Source: Methanocalculus sp. MSAO_Arc2
GTDB taxonomy: Archaea; Halobacteriota; Methanomicrobia; Methanomicrobiales; Methanocorpusculaceae
Assembly (NCBI GenBank): GCA_003838065.1
Contig: QZAC01000013.1
Span: 1 to 42,911 of the forward strand
Reading direction: 5' to 3'
Length of the DNA: 42,911 nt
The notes beneath the pieces are model-generated. The model saw only the letters and a list, made by a program, of their open reading frames with translations, was not told where the DNA came from and searched no databases. The number at the start of each line of letters is the position of its first letter. The first letter of the stretch is position 1. The position numbers and the translations under genes are program-made. Shown here in pieces: positions 18,297 to 26,278 of the stretch.

Positions 18297-18565
18297 TACT
18301 CAATCACCACCTTCTGCGGTTCAAACGGTGCCTCGGGCACCCAGTTAATCGCCTGATCCGGGCAGATCATCTGGCAGATGCCGCAGAGCCTTCTGCCGTA
18401 AAGGTGTGACAGACGACAGTTTGTGCACCGCTGTGGCCGATCAAGTTCAGGAACAAAGATGCCCCGTTCATTTGGCCGCTTTCCTTCCTGAAAAATAGTA
18501 TACGGGCAGACCAGGACACAGATATTGCACCCTTTACACCGTGTATCATCGATAACCAATTTCAA
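18293..18565 (-). CDS. korD: 2-oxoglutarate:ferredoxin oxidoreductase, delta (ferredoxin) subunit
   Basis: A 90-residue 2[4Fe-4S] subunit that carries electrons to or from ferredoxin. The first cluster ligands are CKGCNICVLVCP; the second set is CTNC followed by a longer loop and CGICQMICP, the insertion being typical of KorD. The start appears to be TTG 18565 (MKLVIDDT); no ATG is well placed. It is the first kor gene after a 66-bp gap following the fumarate hydratase beta gene. Confidence 0.93.
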   Translation of the reverse strand: MKLVIDDTRCKGCNICVLVCPYTIFQEGKRPNERGIFVPELDRPQRCTNCRLSHLYGRRLCGICQMICPDQAINWVPEAPFEPQKVVIEY

Positions 18566-18631
18566 GGCCTGACACCCTCTCCTATATCATTATTCACATT
18601 ATTCAATAAGCACTTGCTTTTGGATCATGTA

Positions 18632-19180
18632 TCAAAGACCAGTCTGTTTTTTCCATGCTGAAAAGCGTTTTCGGGCGTGCGCTTCGTTTTCGGAGAAGAG
18701 GTCCCTGCCTGAGGCGTCAATGCCGACAACAACCATAAGATCGGTGACTTCTATCACCCAGATTGCCTCTGCCATACCAAGGTCAGGAAAGTAGACGCCT
18801 TTGAGCTCCATATGAGATGCAGCAAGAGCCGCACAGCCACCGGTGAATGCCAGATAGACGGCACGGCCTTTCAGGGCTTCCCGGACGTGTTCATCCATCC
18901 CACCTTTTCCAATCAGGCAGCGGACACCCCGGTCAAGAAGAAAGCCCGAAAGCTGGTTCATCCGTGCTGAGGTGGTCGGGCCTGCTGCAATGATCTGGTC
19001 ATCCTGTATGACAGGACCACAATGGTAGATTGCTGCTCCTATCGGATTGAACGGGATTCCATCTTCCATCATCCTGAGATGTGCTTCATCCCGGGCTGTA
19101 TACACAATACCCGACAGAGAGACCCGGTCGCCTGCACGGAGGGAGAGGACTTCGTCTCCAAGAGGGGTCTTTAGTTTCAT
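18632..19180 (-). CDS. fumB: class I fumarate hydratase, beta (C-terminal) subunit
   Basis: This is the small subunit of a two-component, iron-sulfur class I fumarate hydratase, which interconverts fumarate and malate. It shows AIYHCGPVI, AAGPTTSARMNQ, the conserved IGKGGM and FTGGCAAL. The start at ATG 19180 overlaps the stop of the alpha subunit gene; the longer frame to 19219 only reads into that gene. At 182 residues it is complete. Confidence 0.95.
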   Translation of the reverse strand: MKLKTPLGDEVLSLRAGDRVSLSGIVYTARDEAHLRMMEDGIPFNPIGAAIYHCGPVIQDDQIIAAGPTTSARMNQLSGFLLDRGVRCLIGKGGMDEHVREALKGRAVYLAFTGGCAALAASHMELKGVYFPDLGMAEAIWVIEVTDLMVVVGIDASGRDLFSENEAHARKRFSAWKKQTGL

Positions 19181-20025
19181 ACTGCCACCTTCCTTGTTGC
19201 ACGTCTGCATGCCCAGCACTGGATATTCACAGCAACGGGAAGCGATGCAGTATGGCAGTGCGCTTTTTTTATCCGAACAGCAAGAGCCGTTGTCCTTCCA
19301 CCAAGCCCCATCGGCCCGATACCAAGTTCATTTATAGCACTACAGATCTCCTGCTCATAGGCATCCATTGAGTCGATTGGAAGAAGGAGTGCTTCTTTTG
19401 CCAGAGATGCAGCACCATCAAACGTACCACCGATTCCAACACCAACAACGACCGGGGGGCAGGGGCGTCCGCCTGCGAGGAGCACCGTTTCAACGATGAA
19501 TGCAGCGATCTCATCGACACGGGAAGGAAGAAGCATCCCGATCCGGGATACATTCTCTGACCCTGCACCTTTTGGGAGAACGGTAACCGTCAGTTCCGGC
19601 CCTTCCCGGATGTGAATGGGCGGGATCTCAATGCCGGTGTTGTCGCCGCTATTCTGTCGTGTCATCGGATCGACTGCATTTGGCCTGAGGGGGACAGAGA
19701 GCGTTGCCTCCCTGATACCGTCACAAACAGCTTCTTTCAGTGCAGCTTCTCCAATTGGGAATCCGGCCGGCACTGTCAGGTAGATAACGATAATGCCGGT
19801 ATCCTGGCAGAGAGGGATGCGTCTCCTCTCAGCCTCGCGGATATTGTCAGAGATATTGTGCATCTCACCCAGGGCAATGGGATCGGTCTCGGCCATGATT
19901 GCTGCGTCGATTGCAGCTTTAACATCATGTGGGAGAAAAACTTCCGCTTCATGGATACAGGCACAGGTTGCATCTGCAATCGCGAGCGCAAGCCTCTGGT
20001 CTTCTCTGGCATGCATACCGCTCAT
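19177..20025 (-). CDS. fumA: class I fumarate hydratase, alpha (N-terminal) subunit
   Basis: The large subunit of class I fumarate hydratase binds the [4Fe-4S] cluster. Cluster and active-site landmarks are PLCQDTGI, NSGDNTGIEIPP, GVGIGGTFDGAA and GIGPMGLGGRTTA, with later cysteines in NIQCWACRR. It is 282 residues from ATG 20025 (ATG 20016 possible). Only 49 bp separate it from the L10e stop, so readthrough from the ribosomal protein gene is likely (inference). Confidence 0.95.
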   Translation of the reverse strand: MSGMHAREDQRLALAIADATCACIHEAEVFLPHDVKAAIDAAIMAETDPIALGEMHNISDNIREAERRRIPLCQDTGIIVIYLTVPAGFPIGEAALKEAVCDGIREATLSVPLRPNAVDPMTRQNSGDNTGIEIPPIHIREGPELTVTVLPKGAGSENVSRIGMLLPSRVDEIAAFIVETVLLAGGRPCPPVVVGVGIGGTFDGAASLAKEALLLPIDSMDAYEQEICSAINELGIGPMGLGGRTTALAVRIKKAHCHTASLPVAVNIQCWACRRATRKVAV

Positions 20026-20074
20026 TGGATGGCAGAGATAATAAAATTCGCGAAAAATGAGAATTTGAAATAAT

Positions 20075-20581
20075 TCAGGATGCGCCTTCTATAACAACAC
20101 TGATGGGTGTTGGAAGTTTATGGCCGCCATGAAGGAGTGCGTTCTTGGCCTTCTCCACATGCTGGGCCGATGTCCAGATGGTGAAGACGCGCTGCTTCTC
20201 CTGTACACGGGCAGCTGTTCCGACTGCTTTTCCAAATGCCAGACGCATTCCCTCTGAAACACGGTCGGCACCAGCACCGGTTGCCTGCTTGTTCTCCCTG
20301 AGGACATGGTGTGGATAGACCCGGAGTTTCAGATGGAAATTGCTTCTGCCAACCTCCTTTACCATACGGCGATTCATATTGACACGAGCCGCCTCAAGTG
20401 CGGTATGGCGGATCTGGCAGGCTTCTTTAGCCTCAAGATGAAGGGCTACCGGAAATTTTTCCCTGGGGTTGCCCATATCGAACTGGACAATTTTCAGACC
20501 CGGTACTCCACCCATATATTTTCTGCGTGTGTATGCTTTCTTTGAGATATTCCGATACATTTTTGCTGGTTTTCGGACCAT
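20075..20581 (-). CDS. rpl10e: 50S ribosomal protein L10e (uL16 family)
   Basis: A 168-residue archaeal/eukaryotic-type L10e, located at the base of the large subunit P stalk and near the A-site tRNA. It is recognised from [38 protein letters not shown] and [15 protein letters not shown]. The ATG 20581 has GAGGAG about nine bases upstream. It heads the long minus-strand run of central metabolism genes. Confidence 0.96.
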   Translation of the reverse strand: MVRKPAKMYRNISKKAYTRRKYMGGVPGLKIVQFDMGNPREKFPVALHLEAKEACQIRHTALEAARVNMNRRMVKEVGRSNFHLKLRVYPHHVLRENKQATGAGADRVSEGMRLAFGKAVGTAARVQEKQRVFTIWTSAQHVEKAKNALLHGGHKLPTPISVVIEGAS

Positions 20582-20607
20582 GATACAATACTCCTCGCTA
20601 TCAGAAT

Positions 20608-20640
20608 GTGCTTAATAAAATGGATAGTATAAGGTATAAA
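20608..20640 (-). promoter_or_regulatory. probable promoter of rpl10e
   Basis: On the minus strand an AT-rich stretch with TTATACTA-like and TTTTATTAA-like elements lies 30-55 bp before the L10e ATG. Either could act as a TATA box, leaving a short leader that carries the GAGGAG ribosome binding sequence. This would be the main promoter for the run down to the TCA genes. Confidence 0.4.
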
Positions 20641-20642
20641 AC

Positions 20643-21401
20643 TTATTGACGCTCTTCAAACCGGTCGATCTGCTCAAGGACATCGCGCCGGATTTTTGCA
20701 AATTCGACACTGGTGCGGTTTCTGGGCCGTGGAATATCAATATCATAAATCCCGGCAACACGACCCGGCCGTGTCGAGAGGACCAAAATCCTGTCGGCAA
20801 TATAGACGGCCTCATCAACGCTGTGGGTGACGAATATCACGGTTTTTTTGGTTTTTTCCCATATCAGGAGAAGTTCTTTCTGCATCCGGTTTCGTGTCTG
20901 TGCATCCAGCGCACCAAAAGGCTCATCCATCAGAAGAACAGCCGGATCGGTTGCAAGTGCCCGTGCAACAGCAACACGCTGGCGCATCCCGCCAGAGAGT
21001 TCATAGGGATAGCTGTCTCCAAAACCTTCCAGGCCGACGAGTTGAATGAAATGGTTCACCCTCTCATCGCGCTCCTCACGCGACATCCCGCGCATCTGCA
21101 GGCCAAAGGCAATATTGCCCCGTACTGTCCGCCAGGGATACAGGGAATATTCCTGGAAGATCATTGCAAGCCGTGGATCAGGACCGGTTACTGATTTTCC
21201 TTCAACGATGATCTCACCTGAGGTCGGCCGGTCAAGTCCGGCGACCAGTCGGAGAAGTGTCGTCTTTCCGCAGCCTGAAGGACCGAGGATACAGAGAAAT
21301 TCGCCTCTCTCGATCTCAATTGAGATATCCTCAAGGGCAACGAGAGGGTCTCCGATGCGTGAGGGAAAGGTTTTTCCAACGTTATTGATCCTGACGGTCA
21401 T
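20643..21401 (-). CDS. ABC transporter ATPase, nitrate/sulfonate/taurine type
   Basis: The ATPase of an SsuB/TauB/NrtD-like importer. It has Walker A GPSGCGKTT, the Q-loop FQEYSLYPWRTV, signature LSGGMRQRVAVARAL, Walker B VLLMDEPFGALD and the H-loop FVTHSVDEA. The length is 252 residues. Start ATG 21401 overlaps the permease stop (ATGA). Substrate cannot be read from the ATPase. The importer genes run binding protein, permease, ATPase on the minus strand. Confidence 0.9.
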   Translation of the reverse strand: MTVRINNVGKTFPSRIGDPLVALEDISIEIERGEFLCILGPSGCGKTTLLRLVAGLDRPTSGEIIVEGKSVTGPDPRLAMIFQEYSLYPWRTVRGNIAFGLQMRGMSREERDERVNHFIQLVGLEGFGDSYPYELSGGMRQRVAVARALATDPAVLLMDEPFGALDAQTRNRMQKELLLIWEKTKKTVIFVTHSVDEAVYIADRILVLSTRPGRVAGIYDIDIPRPRNRTSVEFAKIRRDVLEQIDRFEERQ

Positions 21402-22159
21402 CGGCTCAACTCCATCCATTGGAACTTTTTCCGTTCAACTCCCTTGAAGAACATATCGACACCGATCCCGATCAACCCGATAATAATCATCCCGGCAATG
21501 ATCACCGGCACCTGTCCCCAGTTATACGAGTACATAATCAGATACCCAATTCCTGAAGACGTTCCCGGGAGCATCTCTGCTGCGACAACACACATCCAGG
21601 CAACACCAAAACCAACCCGAAGACCTGTCCATATAACAGGAGCAGCTGCCGGGATGATGACATACACCAGCTGTTTCCAGCCTTTGGCACCATAGATTTC
21701 CGCAGTTTCCAGCCAGGTCCGGTTCACCCGCCGTACTCCGTCGATGGTGTTGATCAAAATCGGAAAAAATGATCCGATAAAGATGATAAAAATGATGGAG
21801 GCAAGGCCGATCTTGAACCAGGCAAGTGCCAGCGGGACCCATGCGAGGGGCGGGATAGGACGGAAGAGCTGAACGACCGGGTCGAGAAGCTCATCGACAG
21901 TCCTGTATTTGCCGATGATGATCCCGGCAGGAACCGCACAGGCAACGGCAAGGCTAAATCCCAGGGCAACCCGCCAGATCGAGAGAAATGTATTGTCAAT
22001 GAGGCTTCCGCTTCCAAGGATATCGACTGTTGGAGCAAGAAGAACTGAAACAACTATTGCTGGATGGGGGAGTATAAATGGGTTGTTAATAAGAAGCGCC
22101 GCAATCTCCCAGACAACGAGAATGAAAAATAAAGGGATTATTTTCAGGTACCATCTCAT
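21398..22159 (-). CDS. ABC transporter permease, nitrate/sulfonate/taurine type
   Basis: An inner-membrane permease (253 residues) with about six hydrophobic segments, starting with LKIIPLFFILVVWEIAALL. The BPD-transport EAA loop is visible at TAEIYGAKGWKQLVYVIIPAA. It belongs to the SsuC/TauC group. Its start overlaps the stop of the binding-protein gene by 4 bp. Substrate is not determined; sulfonates, nitrate, bicarbonate or pyrimidine precursors are all known for the group. Confidence 0.88.
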   Translation of the reverse strand: MRWYLKIIPLFFILVVWEIAALLINNPFILPHPAIVVSVLLAPTVDILGSGSLIDNTFLSIWRVALGFSLAVACAVPAGIIIGKYRTVDELLDPVVQLFRPIPPLAWVPLALAWFKIGLASIIFIIFIGSFFPILINTIDGVRRVNRTWLETAEIYGAKGWKQLVYVIIPAAAPVIWTGLRVGFGVAWMCVVAAEMLPGTSSGIGYLIMYSYNWGQVPVIIAGMIIIGLIGIGVDMFFKGVERKKFQWMELSR

Positions 22160-23373
22160 CTGACTTCCTTCACCACCACTCCGCTGTCGTGGAGCGCAAA
22201 TTTAATCTGCACATCCTGGATCGAGCCTCGTATTGGTGCTGCGATTTTAACCGGGCGGCCCTCAGCAGTCCGCGACTCAACCCAGTCAATAAATGAGTCC
22301 CAATCGGTAACCGGTGCACCTTTTGCAACGACAAAGCCCGATCCTTCCGTTTGTGTTGGGTGGAGGATCTTAATAGGAGTTCCCCTGTCAATGGAAGAGA
22401 TAGTCGGTGGGGTGCCTGCATATGCCATCTGGATCGCATCGGCAGCCATGAGAGTCATGAGCTGTGCGCCACCTTCACCCTCGACCAGACGGACTTCGGC
22501 AACGGCAACTCCGTTTATGATCAGATCGGCCACATCGACCTTGCCGGGGATATCCCTGCGTGGTTTGAGTGCAATGCCGTACTCTTCATCAAAATACTCC
22601 CATTCCTTGATAGCAACAAAGAGAGGCGTATTATGGGCAGATGGGAGATAACCAAGTGACATGTGCTTCGTCAGCTTTGCCGGAGTCGTTATCTCGCCGG
22701 TATCGATCATTGCCCGTGCAGCCTCATAATGGCTGAAGTCAAAGAGTTCGGCTTTGACCTCTTCAGGCGGGATGTCCTCCAGAATTCCTGTCAGATAGTC
22801 GATCTCACGAAGGGCCTCAACGAACCGCAGGTTGCTATTGAGCCATGCTTCAGAGGGCTCTGTGGTGTATCGAATTGTCGGGATCACATCTCTCAGGAGA
22901 TCCTTTGAATCGAGCGTCACATCACCATAGGTCATATCTCCACCGCCAAAGAGCCAGTATGCAGTAATATCTGCAGCGCGATCCGGGTTTTCACGGATAT
23001 ACTCACCAGAGAGGATGATGATGGCAGAGATTGCACTCACGATATCCGGATTGGCCTTCATGAAGTCTTGCCGGGCTGAGAGTGCACAACAGGTGTGATC
23101 GGTCCAGGTATTCTCGGGCGGAATATCCTGTGAGTACGAGACGATGGTTCCAAAACCGCCTTTTTCAGCAATTGATACAAATGGCTGCCAGATGATATAC
23201 CCGTCAATCTGCCCGGTCTGGAGCAGAATCGGCATCTGTCCGGCGGCAGTGTACATGATACCCACTTCACCCCGTGCATCAGGAGGCAAAACCGGGGTAT
23301 CATCAACACAGCCTGCCACAAAAAGAGCAAGCGTCAGCAACGCAGCTATACATACGAATACCCTTGTTTTCAT
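22156..23373 (-). CDS. ABC transporter substrate-binding lipoprotein with swapped lobe order
   Basis: A 405-residue lipoprotein: signal peptide ending FVAGC with lipid-modified Cys22. In ordinary NMT1/TauA-like proteins the sequence after the signal begins GYLPSxHxAPLFVA and the TGQIDGYIxWxPF stretch comes in the second half. Here residues 35-225 are the usual second half (AAGQMPILLQTGQIDGYI, then CCALSARQDFMKANP) and residues 238-405 are the usual first half (SLGYLPSAHNTPLFVAIKE, AGTPPTISSIDRGTP, SIQDVQIKFALHDSG). The ORF is intact and coupled to the permease by ATGA. It looks like a circular permutation, or a fusion of halves from a former tandem pair. The family call is solid; the permutation call is from reading by eye. 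Confidence 0.82.
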   Translation of the reverse strand: MKTRVFVCIAALLTLALFVAGCVDDTPVLPPDARGEVGIMYTAAGQMPILLQTGQIDGYIIWQPFVSIAEKGGFGTIVSYSQDIPPENTWTDHTCCALSARQDFMKANPDIVSAISAIIILSGEYIRENPDRAADITAYWLFGGGDMTYGDVTLDSKDLLRDVIPTIRYTTEPSEAWLNSNLRFVEALREIDYLTGILEDIPPEEVKAELFDFSHYEAARAMIDTGEITTPAKLTKHMSLGYLPSAHNTPLFVAIKEWEYFDEEYGIALKPRRDIPGKVDVADLIINGVAVAEVRLVEGEGGAQLMTLMAADAIQMAYAGTPPTISSIDRGTPIKILHPTQTEGSGFVVAKGAPVTDWDSFIDWVESRTAEGRPVKIAAPIRGSIQDVQIKFALHDSGVVVKEVR

Positions 23374-23573
23374 ACATAGGAGTAGTAAAGAGGACTATAT
23401 AATATATTGCTTTTTTGTATATATTTGAGCTTTAAAGATACTTTTAGAGATAATTCGTATACAATAAGAGATAATTATTTGTATTATGTCCAGATTACGG
23501 ACATACAGAGATGCATCCTCCAGTTCGAAGGGATAATCAGTGCTAACGATCCATCATGTAGACGAGGAAGAGG
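23374..23573. promoter_or_regulatory. divergent promoter region between ABC importer and argH
   Basis: This 200-bp AT-rich region serves two divergent operons. A minus-strand TATA-like element (TATATTATATAG) at 23397-23408 is 24 bp before the binding-protein ATG, implying a nearly leaderless transcript. A direct repeat AGAGATAATT occurs at 23446-23455 and 23467-23476, exactly 21 bp apart, i.e. on one face of the helix. An inverted repeat TATGTCC-N7-GGACATA spans 23485-23505. These look like regulator sites; which gene they control is inference. Confidence 0.6.
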
Positions 23574-25055
23574 ATGAGACACGACCAGATACGGGAAGGG
23601 AGACTCTCAGGCGACAGGAGTGCCCGGATTGCCCACTATCTCTCATCAATGGAGGCTGATAGATGGATCGCCTCTGCTGATATTGCAGTCGACATGGCCC
23701 ACCTCGCAATGCTTGACCACCAGGGCCTGATTCCACGCGAGCATGCAGAACGGATTGCAAAAGCACTCCTCAAGATGTATTTGGACGGCATCCCGGAAGA
23801 AGCCTTTAATGAGCAGTTTGAAGATATCCATGCAGGAATTGAGGGGGAATTGATCGCGGTTGCAGGAATGGAGGCAGGCGGGCGTCTGCACATGGCACGA
23901 TCCAGAAATGACGAGGTGGCGACATGCCTTCGGATACGGGTGCGTGAAGCGGTACTTGAGATCCTTGAACTGCTGGCAGAGCTTCGAGCCGTCCTGATTG
24001 TTTGCGCAGAAGACCATATCGGAACTGTCATGCCCGGTTTCACCCACCTTCAGCATGCACAGCCGACAACTCTCGCTCATCACCTCCTTGCCTATGAAGA
24101 GGCGTTTGCACGTGATGCTGAACGGCTCTTTGATACATACAGAAGGGTGAACAGATCACCACTTGGAGCTGCTGCATTTGCCGGAACCGGGTTTCCAATT
24201 GACCGGGAGATGACCCGTCGGCTCCTTGGATTTGACAGGATCCTGGGAAATTCGATGGATGCGGTTTCGGGGAGGGATTTTGCTCTTGAGATTCTCTCTG
24301 ATCTTTCTATCATGATGGCAACCGCAAGCAGGCTCTGTGAGGAACTGGTTCTCTGGAGTAGTGCGTTTGTAGGTTTTATCGAGCTTGACGACAGCTACTG
24401 TTCAACCAGTTCGATCATGCCGCAGAAAAAGAACCCGGACTGTGCTGAGGTCATGCGCGGTCATGTTGGAACAGTTGCAGGAGCCTTTCAGGCGGCACTT
24501 GTCTGTATGAAGGGGCTTCCCATGAGCTACAACCGCGATCTTCAAACCCTCAATCCCCACCTCTGGGCAGGCATTGAGCACGCTGCTGCAAGCATCGCAA
24601 TTCTATCCGGTATGATTGAGACTGCGACTTTTGATCGTGAAAAAATGCGACAGGAGAGTGACAGGGGGTTTTCAACTGCAACTGAACTTGCTGACACCCT
24701 TGTGCGGGAATATAACCTTCCGTTCAGAACCGCCCATACCATCGTGGGCCGGGCCGTCCGTTCGCAGGAGATCTCACTTGCTGCAATTGAAGCAGCAGGA
24801 AAAGAGATTGCGGGCATATCCCTTATCGGGCAAGGGCTTACACAGGATCGGATCGAACGGGCACTTGACCCTGCGCTGGTCGTTTCGGCAAAAGTGGTGC
24901 CCGGTGGGCCTGCGGAAGTGGCGGTCAGGGAAGCAATCCAGCTGCGATCAATGATGCTTGCAGAGGATAATGAGAAACTTGTGAAGAGAAAGAACCTATT
25001 GAATAATGCTGAAGAAGAACGTATTTCATTGATACGGAGGCTGGCAAAAGAATGA
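23574..25055 (+). CDS. argH: argininosuccinate lyase
   Basis: ArgH cleaves argininosuccinate to arginine and fumarate. The signature SSIMPQKKNPD (around residue 280) is complete, as are the N-terminal EDIHAGIE, MARSRNDEVAT and GFTHLQHAQPTT blocks. The 493-residue length is normal. The ATG 23574 follows GAGGAAGAGG. The stop overlaps the gatD start by ATGA, making an argH-gatD-gatE unit. Confidence 0.97.
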   Translation: MRHDQIREGRLSGDRSARIAHYLSSMEADRWIASADIAVDMAHLAMLDHQGLIPREHAERIAKALLKMYLDGIPEEAFNEQFEDIHAGIEGELIAVAGMEAGGRLHMARSRNDEVATCLRIRVREAVLEILELLAELRAVLIVCAEDHIGTVMPGFTHLQHAQPTTLAHHLLAYEEAFARDAERLFDTYRRVNRSPLGAAAFAGTGFPIDREMTRRLLGFDRILGNSMDAVSGRDFALEILSDLSIMMATASRLCEELVLWSSAFVGFIELDDSYCSTSSIMPQKKNPDCAEVMRGHVGTVAGAFQAALVCMKGLPMSYNRDLQTLNPHLWAGIEHAAASIAILSGMIETATFDREKMRQESDRGFSTATELADTLVREYNLPFRTAHTIVGRAVRSQEISLAAIEAAGKEIAGISLIGQGLTQDRIERALDPALVVSAKVVPGGPAEVAVREAIQLRSMMLAEDNEKLVKRKNLLNNAEEERISLIRRLAKE

Positions 25056-26278
25056 AGACAGGAGATCAGGTGACCTGCCTCCTTGGCAACAGAGAGGTTG
25101 ATGCAACCTACATCACAGAAAGAGACGGCATGGCCGTTATCAAGCTTAATTCAGGATACAATATTGGGGTTTCTCCAGGCTGTCTGGAATATATGGGGGA
25201 GGGTATACAGAAACCCGTACCGGAAATCCCGGTCTTCCAGGACGATTCACTTCCGGATCTCGCAATTATTTCTACAGGTGGAACAATTGCATCCCGCGTC
25301 GATTACCGGACAGGAGCGGTGACCAGCCAATCTACTGCTGAAGAGATTATCCGTGCTATTCCAAGACTCGCAACACTTGGATGTTACCGGACACGGCAAC
25401 CATTTTCAATCCTTTCTGAAAATATGGAGCCATCGATGTGGGTTGAGCTTGCCCGGACCATCTACGAGGAGATTGAAGCTGGCGTCAAAGGAGTCATAGT
25501 CACCCATGGGACCGATACTATGGCGTATTCAGCATCTGCAGTGAGTTTTATGCTTGATACGCCGGTTCCGGTTATTTTTGTCGGATCCCAGCGGTCCGCT
25601 GATCGCCCAAGCAGCGATAATGCAATGAACATGCTCTGCAGTGCAAGAGCAGCGACAGCGGATCTTGGGGAGGTCGTCATTTGCATGCATGGTACGGCAA
25701 ACGATGATTACTGCTCCCTTCACCGGGCAACAAGAGTGCGGAAGATGCATACCTCGCGCCGTGATGCATTCCAGAGTATTGGTACACGCCCGATAGGAAG
25801 CGTCACGTACCCTGACCTCTCGGTGACCATAACACCAGATGCCATAGGGCGATCATCACAGGAACCAGCGCTCTATGACACGCTGGAGGAGAAGTGTGCC
25901 CTCATCCCCTACTATCCCGGGATGGACTCTCTGATCCTGGAGCACTATGCTTCTTACCGTGGGATCGTCATTGCCGGGACCGGGCTTGGCCATGTTGGAT
26001 CAGCATTTTTGGATGGAATCCGACAATGTATCTCACAGGGAACAACAGTTGTGATGACCAGCCAGTGCCTGCATGGCAGGGTCTGCAACCGGGTCTATGA
26101 TACCGGCCGTGATCTCCTCAGATCTGGTGTTGTGGAAGGAGAAGATATGCTCCCTGAGACTGCGCTTGTGAAGCTGATGTGGGTGCTCGGGCAGACAGAC
26201 GATCCTCTTGAGATCAGAAAGATGATGCAGCAGAGCGTAAAAGGCGAGATCCAACGGAGGTCGCTCTATGGATTATAA
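25052..26278 (+). CDS. gatD: Glu-tRNA(Gln) amidotransferase subunit D
   Basis: GatD is the asparaginase-like subunit of the archaeal GatDE complex, which releases ammonia from glutamine for conversion of Glu-tRNA(Gln) to Gln-tRNA(Gln). An N-terminal AnsA-associated barrel (residues 1-65) precedes the asparaginase domain with IISTGGTIAS, SENMEPSMW, THGTDTMAYSA and GSQRSADRPSSDN. The length of 408 fits. It is coupled to argH upstream and overlaps gatE by 11 bp. Confidence 0.96.
   Translation: MKTGDQVTCLLGNREVDATYITERDGMAVIKLNSGYNIGVSPGCLEYMGEGIQKPVPEIPVFQDDSLPDLAIISTGGTIASRVDYRTGAVTSQSTAEEIIRAIPRLATLGCYRTRQPFSILSENMEPSMWVELARTIYEEIEAGVKGVIVTHGTDTMAYSASAVSFMLDTPVPVIFVGSQRSADRPSSDNAMNMLCSARAATADLGEVVICMHGTANDDYCSLHRATRVRKMHTSRRDAFQSIGTRPIGSVTYPDLSVTITPDAIGRSSQEPALYDTLEEKCALIPYYPGMDSLILEHYASYRGIVIAGTGLGHVGSAFLDGIRQCISQGTTVVMTSQCLHGRVCNRVYDTGRDLLRSGVVEGEDMLPETALVKLMWVLGQTDDPLEIRKMMQQSVKGEIQRRSLYGL

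Noticed and set aside
15875..18565. Pyruvate or branched-chain oxoacid oxidoreductase instead of Kor
   Set aside because: Subunit layout (delta, alpha, beta, gamma) and the directly coupled sucCD and fumarate hydratase genes favour 2-oxoglutarate; only alignment could exclude the others fully.
18632..20025. L(+)-tartrate dehydratase instead of fumarate hydratase
   Set aside because: The two families share the fold; TCA gene context supports fumarate hydratase, though the sequence alone does not exclude it.
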